Origin: Bradyrhizobium yuanmingense
GTDB lineage: Bacteria > Pseudomonadota > Alphaproteobacteria > Rhizobiales > Xanthobacteraceae
Reading direction: 5' to 3'
NCBI RefSeq assembly: GCF_900094575.1
Contig: NZ_FMAE01000012.1
Coordinates: 1-64,000, forward strand
DNA length: 64,000 nt
Positions 1-8,166 of this stretch are shown in pieces (the first letter of the stretch is position 1; each line of letters opens with the position of its first letter). The notes below the pieces were generated by a model. That model saw nothing but the letters and a program-made list of their open reading frames with translations. It did not search any database and was not told the DNA's origin. Made by a program: the position numbers and the translations under genes.

Positions 1-185
1 TTGTTGATGTCGCTGGCGCGGTTGTCGAGCGACTGGGCCGTGAAGAAGTTGGTGGGATTGTCCAGGGCCGAGTTGACGCTCTTGCCGGTCGACAGACGGT
101 TCTGCGTGGTGGCGAGAAGATCAGCGGTGGACTGGAGGGAGAGCAGGTTCTGACGAACCGATGCGGAGAGGACGATGCCTGACAT
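1..185 (-). CDS. fliC: Flagellin, N-terminal part (cut by window edge)
   Basis: This is the first 61 codons of a flagellin gene running off the left edge. The visible N-terminus begins MSGIVLSASVRQNL and continues with a helix typical of the conserved D0/D1 region, including the family signature LSTGKSVNSALDNP. Flagellin is exported by the flagellar secretion system and polymerises into the filament. The start at 185 is preceded on the minus strand by a purine-rich AAAGGTAAC stretch. The gene faces away from flbT, whose product controls flagellin mRNA in alphaproteobacteria. The C-terminal half is outside the window, so which flagellin paralogue this is cannot be told. Confidence 0.93.
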   Translation of the reverse strand, partial: MSGIVLSASVRQNLLSLQSTADLLATTQNRLSTGKSVNSALDNPTNFFTAQSLDNRASDIN

Positions 186-505
186 GACTCTGTTACCTTT
201 CTGGTAAACGACGCTACTGTTACACGTCTGCTTGGATCGCGATGGACCCAGCGACGGCGGACCGTGCCGCCGAGACCTCTAACGAAACATGAAATGAAAC
301 CCGCGCTTTTGCCCGGTCACACGTGATTCGGCCTCGGAAGCGACGCGCCTAGCAGCACCACCGCGCCAATCCTGTCCTTGAAAGCATTGAGCTTTTTGGC
401 GGGCATGGCTCAAATTTACAGCTCGTTAACTAGTTGCGAGCGAGAATCACGTCCTGATAGGCCGCAACGAACGCTCGGTTACGAAAGCGTTGATGGAGAA
501 CAGGA
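186..505. other. 320-bp divergent region between flagellin and flbT
   Basis: This gap must hold the promoters of both genes. No complete sigma-54, sigma-28 or CtrA site could be recognised. A near-miss sigma-54 element on the minus strand at about 354-369 has 9 instead of 10 bases between its GG and GC. A GTTACC/GGTAA inverted repeat lies just upstream of the flagellin start at about 191-206. No flaF gene is present here, although flaF commonly sits between flagellin and flbT in related bacteria. Confidence 0.5.
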
Positions 506-946
506 ATGGCCCTCAAGGTCGAGCTCAAACCGCACGAACGCATCATCGTCGGCAATTCCGTGATCACCAACACGGACCAGCGGGCCCGCCTCCTGATCGA
601 TGGCGAGAACGTGCCGATCCTGCGCGAGCGCGACATCCTCACGCCGGAGACCGCCGACACACCCGCCAAGCTCGTCTATCTGGCGGTCCAGCTCATGTAC
701 ATCTCCCCGGATCCGCAGACCCAGCACGGCACCTATTTCAACCTGGTGCGGGACATCGTCACCGCGGTGCCGAGCTCCTGGCCGATCATCGAAGGCATCA
801 ACAACAACATCTTGAACGGCGACCTCTACCGAGCGCTGAAGGAAGCCCGCAAGCTGATCGCCTATGAGGAGAAGCTGCGCAACCAGTTCGAGGCCACTCA
901 TCCCAAGGCGGCAGCCGACAAGGACGACGTCAGCACCGCCGCCTGA
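506..946 (+). CDS. flbT: Flagellin post-transcriptional regulator FlbT
   Basis: The 146-residue product matches FlbT in length and in its start (MALKVELKPHERIIVGN). In Caulobacter FlbT binds flagellin mRNA and promotes its decay until the hook is assembled. Family features seen are the N-terminal beta-rich part with the INGxV-like IDGENVPILRERDI block, the LVYLAVQLMYISPD helix, and a C-terminal helical part ending in a charged tail. The gene is divergent from flagellin and is closed by a strong terminator hairpin 18 bases after the stop, so it is probably monocistronic. The start follows GAACAGGA. Confidence 0.93.
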   Translation: MALKVELKPHERIIVGNSVITNTDQRARLLIDGENVPILRERDILTPETADTPAKLVYLAVQLMYISPDPQTQHGTYFNLVRDIVTAVPSSWPIIEGINNNILNGDLYRALKEARKLIAYEEKLRNQFEATHPKAAADKDDVSTAA

Positions 947-963
947 TACACCGTTCGCAGCAC

Positions 964-1003
964 CGACAACGGCCCCGGATCGCCTCCGGGGCCGTTGTCG
1001 TTT
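964..1003 (+). terminator. Intrinsic terminator after flbT
   Basis: There is a perfect 16-bp stem (964-979 with 985-1000), loop TCGCC, followed by TTTC. It lies between flbT and the converging decarboxylase gene, whose stop codon begins at 1021, so it may stop transcription from both sides. Confidence 0.85.
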
Positions 1004-1018
1004 CAGACGTTCGTCAAG

Positions 1019-2515
1019 TTATTGCGCTACGAGCGGTGGCGCGTCGACTTCGATCACTCCGCCGCTCCGCTGTCCACCGAACTGCAGCACGGCTGCGACC
1101 AGCGCATCGATGTCCGCCTCCTCGGTGCGGTGATTGACGATCGCGGCGCGGATCGCGAACTTTCCGTCCAGTGTCGTGCTCGATGGCGCGGCGATGCCGG
1201 ACTCCTGGACGTCGGCGACGATCTCGCGATTGACCGCATCGCCGCTGCGATAGCGGAAGCAGACGATGTTGAGATTGACCGGTGCCAGCAATTCCAGCCG
1301 CGGTTCGGCCAGCACACGCGCCTCCAGGTATTTGGCGAGCGCGCAGCTTCGTGCGATTGCCCGGCCCAGCCGGTCGGTGCCGAACGTCTTCAGCGTGAAC
1401 CACGTCTTCAGCGCACGAAAGCCGCGCGACAGATCAGGGCCGAGATCGCAGGGCCAGACCGCGCCCGCCGCAAGCCCCCTCGCCTCGCGGCTCAGATAGG
1501 CCGCCGGCTGCGCGAAGGCCTGCCGATGCTGCTCGCCGTCGCGCACAAGCAGGAAGCCAGCGTCATACGGCACCTGCCCCCATTTGTGGAAGTCGAGTGC
1601 GATTGAATCCGCAAGCTCGATGCCGCCGAGCAGCGGCGCAAGCTCCGGCGACAGGATTGCGAGCGCACCGAAAGCGCCGTCGACGTGAAACCAGATTCCT
1701 TCCTCGCGGCACAACGCAGCGATCGCCCTGAGGTCGTCGATCGACCCGATATCGACCGTGCCCGCGGATGCGACCACCAGAAAAGGCTTGAAGCCGACCT
1801 CGCGATCGACGGCGATCTGTGCGCGCAATGCGGCAACGTCGATGCGATGATCGGCATCGACTGCGATCTTGCGCAGCGCATCGGTGCCGAACCCGGCAAT
1901 GTCCATCGCCTTCGATATGCAGCCATGCGCTGCCTGCGACGTATAGGCCGTGAGCAGTGCACCGTCATTGCCGATGCCGTGCTGCCGCGCGAGCGTGCCG
2001 AGCGCGGTGGTGCGCGCCACCAGCACGGCCATCAGATTGGCCATCGACGTGCCCGTGACGAAGATGCCGCTCGCGTTCTCGGGAAAGAGGAACAGGCGGC
2101 GCATCCAGTCGACGATCTGGCGCTCCACCTCGATCGGCATGTGGTCGCGTCCGCCGAGATTGGCGTTGAGGCCGGCGGCGAGCATCTCCGCGAGCATGCC
2201 GACGGCGGTGCCGCCGCCATGCACCCAGCCCATGAAGCCGGGATGGACGTTGCCGGTCGCATAGGGCGCGACATGCTCCGAGAATTCGCGATAGACTTCG
2301 GCAAGGTCGCTCGCCTCGCGCGGCACGTCCGACCTGAATGCCGCGCGGACGTCATCGGGAATCGGCTGCCAGACGGGGCGCGCCCGAACGTTGGCGATAC
2401 CGTCGATCGTCTCGTCAAGCATGCGGTGGGCCAGCGCGCGAAACTCGCTCCAGTCCTGCGGATCGAGCGGGGTATTCGCGATGGAGCTTTGCGTATGGCG
2501 GATGATCTCGTTCAT
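1019..2515 (-). CDS. PLP-dependent group II decarboxylase (aromatic amino acid decarboxylase-like)
   Basis: The 498-residue protein is a fold-type I PLP enzyme of the pyridoxal-dependent decarboxylase family. It shows the PLP-lysine motif DFHKWGQVPYDAG (Lys about 311), the cofactor-binding Asp in HVDGAFGA (about 279), the stacking His in AAHGCISKA (about 198) and the substrate-side block HPGFMGWVHGGG (about 91). Relatives decarboxylate aromatic L-amino acids, glutamate or 2,4-diaminobutyrate; the substrate here is not readable, although the GTSMAN and HKW context is closest to aromatic decarboxylases. The start overlaps the stop of the ATP-grasp gene by four bases (ATGA), so translation is coupled. 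It is the last gene of the set behind flgL and probably acts on a product of the two upstream enzymes (inference). Confidence 0.85.
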   Translation of the reverse strand: MNEIIRHTQSSIANTPLDPQDWSEFRALAHRMLDETIDGIANVRARPVWQPIPDDVRAAFRSDVPREASDLAEVYREFSEHVAPYATGNVHPGFMGWVHGGGTAVGMLAEMLAAGLNANLGGRDHMPIEVERQIVDWMRRLFLFPENASGIFVTGTSMANLMAVLVARTTALGTLARQHGIGNDGALLTAYTSQAAHGCISKAMDIAGFGTDALRKIAVDADHRIDVAALRAQIAVDREVGFKPFLVVASAGTVDIGSIDDLRAIAALCREEGIWFHVDGAFGALAILSPELAPLLGGIELADSIALDFHKWGQVPYDAGFLLVRDGEQHRQAFAQPAAYLSREARGLAAGAVWPCDLGPDLSRGFRALKTWFTLKTFGTDRLGRAIARSCALAKYLEARVLAEPRLELLAPVNLNIVCFRYRSGDAVNREIVADVQESGIAAPSSTTLDGKFAIRAAIVNHRTEEADIDALVAAVLQFGGQRSGGVIEVDAPPLVAQ

Positions 2516-3765
2516 GCTGCGCTCTCCCTGCCCGCCTCTGCGTGCCGCGACAGCATCGCCGTGAACGCGGCAAAGATCTTGCGCATTTGCGGCGGCTTGT
2601 AAGGAAACACGACCGGCGAATCCATGTTGTGAACGACGGCGGTGTTGTCGGCCTCGAACACCAGAAGCTCGCCGGCCGCGTTCTCGGCGCAATCGACGAT
2701 GAAATAGTCGAGGCCGACGCGCCGGCTCATCTCTTCGATCGCGTTTCTGTGGCGCTCGCCGAAAGCATGATCGAAGTCGCGCATGAAGACGGCTTCTTCG
2801 GCCCGCTTCTCCTCGCTGAAGGCCATGTAGGCGTTGAGATACCAGATGTCCCAACGGTCGGCGATCGCCATGTGGCACGCGTACGGCTTGCCGTCGACCA
2901 TGGCGAGGCGATACTTGCGGTAGAGCCCGTCGGGGCTCACATAATCGACGAAGCGTGCGACGAAGAAGTCCTGCTCTTTCCGGTCGGCGAGATAGGCCGC
3001 GAGCGCCGCCGCATCATCGAGCTTTGCGAGCCCGACGCCGGCATGCGAGCCGCGCGGCCGCGCGATCATTGGAAAGTGCAATTCGCTTGCGATGCCTTCG
3101 CTTGCTATCCGCCCCTGCGCGAGGTCCGACAATTGCGCGCGTGTTGCGTGGATGGTCGCGGGAATGTCGAGGCCGGGCACGTCGATCAGCAGCCGATACA
3201 GCTTGTCGCGATCGAGATTGCCGATGCGATCGGGGCGATTGAGCAGCGGCCGCGGCCAGTGCGGCGCGGCCGCTTCGATCAGCGCGAGCGCCTCACGGCA
3301 TTCCTCGGAATCGGATGCGACCACGATGGCCACGTCGTGCTCCGGCAAGGTCTCGGGCAACCCGACGCCCTTGATCACGTAGAGAGTCAACAGCTCGACA
3401 TCGGAGCCCTCGAGCAGGAAATCAATCGGCGTGTTACCGCCCATGTCGATGTCGGCTGCAAGCGCGAGCAGGCGCAAGCCCGGCTTCGGGCCTGCGCTGG
3501 GCGTTCGGAACAATTGATGGAAGGCCAGCACCTCGGACTGGATCGCAAGCCCCCGATCCTTGTCACCCAGCAGCTGGGTGATCAACGACAGGTCCAGCCC
3601 CTCGCCCGCCAGCGCGGTCCCCGCCGCGATGCGCGCGACGAGCTGATCGCGCAACGGATGCAGATCGACGCCTTCGAAGGCCCGGCGCGTCAGCTGCGCA
3701 AAGCCGATGCGGTCGGCATAGTTCGCCGCGGTCAAGCCGATCGGCGCGGAAACCGGATGCTGCAT
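2512..3765 (-). CDS. ATP-grasp ligase (RimK-like) of unknown substrate
   Basis: The 417-residue protein ends in an ATP-grasp domain (about residues 170-400), recognised by the nucleotide-binding FPMIARPRGSHAGVG segment, the acidic FIVDCAENAAGELLVFEAD strand and the NTAVVHNMD metal-binding Asn region. ATP-grasp enzymes join a carboxylate to an amine or thiol through an acyl phosphate. The N-terminal 160 residues contain a helical part and a SAM-free Rossmann-like stretch that is not assignable. It starts one base after the stop of the PLP gene and overlaps the decarboxylase by four bases, so the three genes form one translational unit. The acceptor and donor substrates are unknown. Confidence 0.8.
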   Translation of the reverse strand: MQHPVSAPIGLTAANYADRIGFAQLTRRAFEGVDLHPLRDQLVARIAAGTALAGEGLDLSLITQLLGDKDRGLAIQSEVLAFHQLFRTPSAGPKPGLRLLALAADIDMGGNTPIDFLLEGSDVELLTLYVIKGVGLPETLPEHDVAIVVASDSEECREALALIEAAAPHWPRPLLNRPDRIGNLDRDKLYRLLIDVPGLDIPATIHATRAQLSDLAQGRIASEGIASELHFPMIARPRGSHAGVGLAKLDDAAALAAYLADRKEQDFFVARFVDYVSPDGLYRKYRLAMVDGKPYACHMAIADRWDIWYLNAYMAFSEEKRAEEAVFMRDFDHAFGERHRNAIEEMSRRVGLDYFIVDCAENAAGELLVFEADNTAVVHNMDSPVVFPYKPPQMRKIFAAFTAMLSRHAEAGRESAA

Positions 3766-3766
3766 C

Positions 3767-5395
3767 TCACACCTCGAACGCGGGCTTTACCGACACGGCC
3801 GCCGCTGCGCCACCGGCGAGCAGCAGCTCGATCTTCACCAGGACGTGGGCGATCTGGTCGAGAAGGTGCTGCACGTTGCGCTGCGCCTCCGCCCTGTCCG
3901 GCGACCAGGCCTCAGTCACGAGCCGCGCGCCGACGCAGAGGCGCAGCACGGCCTGCGGCGTCTCGTCCTGCCGCTCCAGCCGCACCGGCTGGCCGATCAG
4001 GCAGCGCTGCGCGGCGACCTGACGGTCCTCCGTGCTGCCGTTGATCTCTTCGCTGACATCACGCGCCAACGCGCGATGAACAGAAGCGGTCTCGGCAACA
4101 CAAACTGGCTTGCCGTCGCGCAGCAGCGTGAACGGAAAGATGGTCGGTTGCGCGAATTCCTCGTCGTCGATGCCGGCCACATGGGTCGCGGCCGAAACAG
4201 CGTGCAACGACGGCGACAATGCGATCATGCTGTCGATGCCGGCAGCGAGCTCGGCGAGCATCCCGGCGCGGAAGGCCCCGGGCACGCCGTAGTAGCTGCC
4301 GATCTCGGTCAGCGCCGCCTCCCAGCGCAGCCATTGACCGAAATTCGGACGGCGCTCGAAGCGCGAACGCAGCGCCGTCCAGGCCATCGGCCAATCGCAG
4401 CGGCCGGCGTAATCACGGATTCCAGATGCGATCCCCTCGACGCGGTCGAGCGACCGCGACAGGCCCTTCGGCACCAGCAGTGCACCGCTGAAGGCAGGTC
4501 CACCGAAGAATTTGGAGCCGGTGATCAGCACCATATAGCCGCGGTCGAGATAGGAGCGCAGCCGCCGGCGGCCGAGCCGGGCCTGGCAGGCGTCGACGAC
4601 GATCTGGACCTTACGCGGCCAGCGCCGCGCGATCTCGTCGAGGCAGGCCGTGCTCGGCGCACGCCATCCGAGCTTCGAGGAATCCATGATCTGGAGCAGC
4701 ACGGGCGCGCCTTGCGCGATCGTGGCCTCGACCGCATGCAGCACCGCTTCATCGGCATCCGTGCGCATCGCGATCCCGGCCCCCGGCGCGCGCAACGGCA
4801 GCGAGATGCTGGCGCCGGCCAGCCCCGCGACCTCGCCGTCCTTGCGAACCGCAAAGCCGCTCGCCGTCAGGGTGCTGAAATGATGTCCACGCGCAGTATG
4901 GGCCGTGCCGCTGCCGGTCTGGTCGGCGCCGACCACGATTGTCACCGGCCGCGCGCCGAGCATCGTGCGCGCCAGGAATAGGGCATGGAGCTGGGAGTCC
5001 GTGCCGGACGGCGAGAACACCACGTCGACGCGCGGCGAGAGCTGGAGATGACCGCGCAGCTCGTGGCGCATGTCCTCGCAGCGTGCATCGAAAGCGAGCT
5101 CGACCTCGTCGAGCAGGCATTTGTGCATCAGCTCTTCACGCGCCAGCGCGGCGCGGTCATAGGCCGCCTGCGAGATCGTCGACGCGGTCGAGGAGGCGAA
5201 ATTCCACACCTCCGGCTCCGGCGAAGCCGGGCAGCCATAGGCGTTGGCGCGGCCGGTGGGATCGAGCGCCAGGCGCGGATCTCCGCCGGAAACGAGCAGC
5301 GTGTCGAGCGGCGTGAAGAGGTCGCGCAGGCGATAACGCGAGCCGCCGTCGGCGGCGCGTTGCATCTCGGGCCGAGGGGATGGGCCGCCGCTCAT
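3767..5395 (-). CDS. Fold-type I PLP-dependent enzyme (class V aminotransferase/desulfurase-like)
   Basis: The 542-residue protein has the plan of a fold-type I PLP enzyme: FSPSGTDSQLHALFLA resembles the phosphate-cup region, VVDACQARLG carries the PLP-ring Asp, and ITGSKFFGGPAFSGALLV has the likely Schiff-base Lys (about 295). The SKFFGGP context is like class V aminotransferases and cysteine desulfurases, but the protein is longer and no desulfurase catalytic Cys is clear. Starts at 5464 and 5419 are open but overlap the upstream gene; 5395, ten bases after the upstream stop, is preferred although its ribosome site is weak. It is the second gene of the four-gene set. Substrate and reaction are unknown. 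Confidence 0.78.
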   Translation of the reverse strand: MSGGPSPRPEMQRAADGGSRYRLRDLFTPLDTLLVSGGDPRLALDPTGRANAYGCPASPEPEVWNFASSTASTISQAAYDRAALAREELMHKCLLDEVELAFDARCEDMRHELRGHLQLSPRVDVVFSPSGTDSQLHALFLARTMLGARPVTIVVGADQTGSGTAHTARGHHFSTLTASGFAVRKDGEVAGLAGASISLPLRAPGAGIAMRTDADEAVLHAVEATIAQGAPVLLQIMDSSKLGWRAPSTACLDEIARRWPRKVQIVVDACQARLGRRRLRSYLDRGYMVLITGSKFFGGPAFSGALLVPKGLSRSLDRVEGIASGIRDYAGRCDWPMAWTALRSRFERRPNFGQWLRWEAALTEIGSYYGVPGAFRAGMLAELAAGIDSMIALSPSLHAVSAATHVAGIDDEEFAQPTIFPFTLLRDGKPVCVAETASVHRALARDVSEEINGSTEDRQVAAQRCLIGQPVRLERQDETPQAVLRLCVGARLVTEAWSPDRAEAQRNVQHLLDQIAHVLVKIELLLAGGAAAAVSVKPAFEV

Positions 5396-5405
5396 CCCGA
5401 AAGGC

Positions 5406-6188
5406 TCACGCCGCGGCATCGGCCGCCGCAGGCGCAGCTGCGAATTGCGAGGCGATGTCGCCATGGAACACCGACGGCCCGACGTGGTCGAGCGGGCTCT
5501 GGATGTCGGCCCAGATCTCGCCGCCGATATCGGTCCAGCGCTTGCAGAAGGCGAAGTCCTCGGACAGATAGGTGCCGGTCGCCGGATCGATCATGCATTC
5601 GAACAGCGCGAACCGGTTCCGGCTCGCCGCCAGCGCATCATGGGAATGTTCGCGGAAGAACTGGAGGTTCGCGTAGTTGGGGTGGCGGCACATCGCCTCC
5701 AGCACGTGACGCCGGATCATCAGGAAGCCGGTGCCGGCATAGCGCACCCGGGTGAATCCGTTGACCACCACGATGCGGTCGGGATCCTCGATCTCGAGCA
5801 CGTAGTCGAGCGAGGCGGCCGGCACGTCGGCCCGACCCGACTGGATCGCCCGCGCGGCCTTGTCCCAGTTGACCCGCTTGATCGGATAGCAGCCGGCGAC
5901 GACGTCCGCGCCGCATTCGATCAGGCGGAACACCTGCTCCGGCTTGAAGCCGATATCGGCATCGATGAACAGGAAATGCGTCGCCTTCGGATCGTCCAGG
6001 AACATCGCGGCAAGGTTGGCCCGCGCACGGGTGATCAGCGCGTCGCCGTCGCGCAGGAGCACCTTGAGCTCAAGATTGGACATGCCGTGCACGGCCCGCT
6101 GCAGCGCGAAGATCGAGCTCGCATAGATGCTCGACACCTGCCTGCCGAAGCAAGGCGTCGCCACCACCAGCTGCAACTTGTCCGACAT
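5406..6188 (-). CDS. Glycosyltransferase-like protein in the flagellar cluster
   Basis: The 260-residue soluble protein has the layout of a small GT-A glycosyltransferase: a first strand LQLVVATPCFGRQV, a DGDALITRARANLA helix, the nucleotide-sugar/metal motif FLFIDADIGF (about residue 80) and a later SEDFAFCKRW block that resembles the catalytic acidic region. No transmembrane segment is seen. The start at 6188 (MSDKLQ) is chosen over 6212 because GGAG lies six bases upstream. The gene follows flgL by 73 bases, a gap that contains a full CtrA box, and leads the PLP/ATP-grasp/decarboxylase genes. Modification of flagellin or hook protein is a reasonable guess from position only. Confidence 0.75.
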   Translation of the reverse strand: MSDKLQLVVATPCFGRQVSSIYASSIFALQRAVHGMSNLELKVLLRDGDALITRARANLAAMFLDDPKATHFLFIDADIGFKPEQVFRLIECGADVVAGCYPIKRVNWDKAARAIQSGRADVPAASLDYVLEIEDPDRIVVVNGFTRVRYAGTGFLMIRRHVLEAMCRHPNYANLQFFREHSHDALAASRNRFALFECMIDPATGTYLSEDFAFCKRWTDIGGEIWADIQSPLDHVGPSVFHGDIASQFAAAPAAADAAA

Positions 6189-6239
6189 CGACCGCTCCGC
6201 CCCCGCTTGCAATCCTCACCAAGAGGTAAACAGGCATGG

Positions 6240-6254
6240 TTAACGGCGTCTTAA
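6240..6254 (-). promoter_or_regulatory. CtrA box (TTAA-N7-TTAA) upstream of the glycosyltransferase operon
   Basis: The sequence TTAACGGCGTCTTAA is a full match to the alphaproteobacterial CtrA box, TTAA-N7-TTAA; read on the minus strand it continues TTAAC, the complete consensus. It lies 52 bases upstream of the glycosyltransferase start and 8 bases after the flgL stop. The site also contains a 5-bp GGCGT/ACGCC hairpin that could be a weak terminator for flgL, so the two readings compete. Binding is inferred. Confidence 0.55.
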
Positions 6255-6261
6255 CGCCTCC

Positions 6262-8145
6262 TTACAGGAACTTGACGAGCGAGAGCTGCGCCAGGTTCGA
6301 GGTCACCTGGTAGGACGCCTGCAAGGCGTTCTGCAGCGCCAGGATCTCGCTCGCGACCTGGTCGGGCGAAGCCGATTCCGCCTGGTCAATGATGGTCTGG
6401 AGCTGCGCCTTGGCCTGGGTCTGGCGCGTGCTCGCGTCCTTCATCGTGTTCTGGGCCATCGCGATGTCGGTCTGGATGTCCTCGATGCGCTGCTGTCCGG
6501 GCTGCTGGGTCAGCGCCTGGGTCGTGCGCAGGCTGAGCGCCGAGACCTGCCCGCCCGAATATTGCCCGGTCGGCGAGGTCGAGAAGGTGCCGAACACCGC
6601 GATCGCCTGCAATTGCCGGCGGATCGCATCCTCATTCGCCTGGGCGCCGTACTGCACCGTCACGGCATCGTCGACCCGCGCCATCGCGGTCGAGCGCGCC
6701 GAGCCGGGCCCGTCATTGCCCAAATACCATTTCACCGTATTGGCCGAGCCGTTCACCAGCGTGGTCGCCGAGCTCGCAGGCGAGGAGCCGACGCGCAGCG
6801 GCGGCTGCGTGGCGGTCACCGGCGTCGAGCTGAACCCGAGCGCGCTCAGCGCGCCGGTGTTCGACGTCGTGATGTTGAGGCTCGCCGCATCGTCGGTGTT
6901 GATCGTGATCGAGCCGCCATGGACCGTCGAAGGCTTCGAGGTCCCGGTGATCGCGTCGACCTTGCTCAGCAGGGTCTGGATGCTGTCGGTGACATTGAGC
7001 TGGTTGCCGGTCGCGCCCGAGGCCACGAAGGTCAGCGTGGTCCCGTTGACGGTGATGGTATCGCCTGCGACGAAGCCCGGCGAGATCGAGTCCGAGGGGC
7101 TCGCGCCCGATAGCGCCGTCGCGCCGGTGACCGGGGCCGCCGGCGCCGTCTGGTTGTTGACGGGGGTGCCGATCGCAGAGCTCGCGGTGTTGAAGAAGTT
7201 GTCGCCCGCAACGATCGCCGATGCCGCCACCAGCGAGGTGTTGGCGAGCTTCTGAATCGCGGTGTTGAGCGCCGTGTTGAGATTCGCAGCAGTATTGTTC
7301 GGGTTGACGGGCGTGCTCGCATCGATCGCGAAGCTGCCGAGCGGCGTCGGCGTTGCCGAGGACGCCGTCAGGTCGATCTGCTCGGTCGTGCCGTCCGGCA
7401 GGGTGAACTGAATGCTGAGCTTGTCGCCGTTGTTCGGATTGACGCCGTTGAGATCGACCGAGAACGACACCGGCGAGCCGCTCGGGCCGGTGACGGTCGC
7501 GCCTGTCAGCGTCGAGGACACCGCCTTGATCTTGAGGCCGAATGGCGATCCGGCGACGTCCTCCGACACCTGCACGGAGCTTGCCGTCGGCTGCGTCTGC
7601 ACCAGGCGGCCCATGCCGCTGGTCCCTAGGTCCGCGGCCTGGCGCTCGGCCATGACGGTCTTGAAGCCGGCCTGTGTCGTGGTGCCGTTAATGATGTCGC
7701 CGGCATCGGCGACCGACTGGGTATTGACTGCCGTTCCGGAGAACAGATAGCGGCTGCCGGTCTGCGTGTTGAGGACACCGACCATCGAGCCGAACTGGGC
7801 GGCGGCGGTGTTCTGGGCAATCGTCTGGCCGTTGACGTTGAGGTCCTGCGCGGTAGAGGCCGAGCCGGTCTGCACCGTGCTGCGGATCTTGGTCAGCGAT
7901 TGCAGCGCGGTGTTGGCGAGGTTGATGCTGACGTTGACGTTGGTGATCGTGTCGGTATAGCCGGCGATGTTGGAGAGCTGCGCGCGCCCGGCGATCGCAA
8001 AGCCCTCGTTCGTCCCCATGCCGGCATAGTTCTGCGACAACTTGCCGGTCGAGAGCTGCGTCGAGAGGTCGGTGAGCTGCTGATTGATGTTGCGGATCTG
8101 CGCGCCGAGGATCGACGAAGAATAGTTGATGCTGCTGATCGCCAT
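6262..8145 (-). CDS. flgL: Hook-filament junction protein FlgL (HAP3)
   Basis: The 627-residue protein has flagellin-like ends. The N-terminal helix (INQQLTDLSTQLSTGKLSQNYAG) and the C-terminal helices (MAQNTMKDASTRQTQAKAQL, then ASEILALQNALQASYQVTS) are the D0/D1 parts that form the junction between hook and filament. Length is well above the roughly 300 residues of enterobacterial FlgL because of a large central insertion, which includes a module at about 342-440 also found in FlgE here. It starts 21 bases after the flgK stop and is third in the flgE-flgK-flgL run. Confidence 0.9.
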   Translation of the reverse strand: MAISSINYSSSILGAQIRNINQQLTDLSTQLSTGKLSQNYAGMGTNEGFAIAGRAQLSNIAGYTDTITNVNVSINLANTALQSLTKIRSTVQTGSASTAQDLNVNGQTIAQNTAAAQFGSMVGVLNTQTGSRYLFSGTAVNTQSVADAGDIINGTTTQAGFKTVMAERQAADLGTSGMGRLVQTQPTASSVQVSEDVAGSPFGLKIKAVSSTLTGATVTGPSGSPVSFSVDLNGVNPNNGDKLSIQFTLPDGTTEQIDLTASSATPTPLGSFAIDASTPVNPNNTAANLNTALNTAIQKLANTSLVAASAIVAGDNFFNTASSAIGTPVNNQTAPAAPVTGATALSGASPSDSISPGFVAGDTITVNGTTLTFVASGATGNQLNVTDSIQTLLSKVDAITGTSKPSTVHGGSITINTDDAASLNITTSNTGALSALGFSSTPVTATQPPLRVGSSPASSATTLVNGSANTVKWYLGNDGPGSARSTAMARVDDAVTVQYGAQANEDAIRRQLQAIAVFGTFSTSPTGQYSGGQVSALSLRTTQALTQQPGQQRIEDIQTDIAMAQNTMKDASTRQTQAKAQLQTIIDQAESASPDQVASEILALQNALQASYQVTSNLAQLSLVKFL

Positions 8146-8166
8146 CTTTCTGAGCCCTGTTACTGT

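Noticed and set aside
354..369. Possible sigma-54 promoter for flagellin on the minus strand (TGGCGCG then TGCT)
   Set aside because: The distance between GG and GC is 9 instead of the required 10 bases, and it lies about 170 bases from the start codon.
1685..5755. Plus-strand frames opposite the decarboxylase, ATP-grasp and PLP genes
   Set aside because: These are also antisense shadows. The minus-strand products carry PLP-lysine and ATP-grasp motifs.
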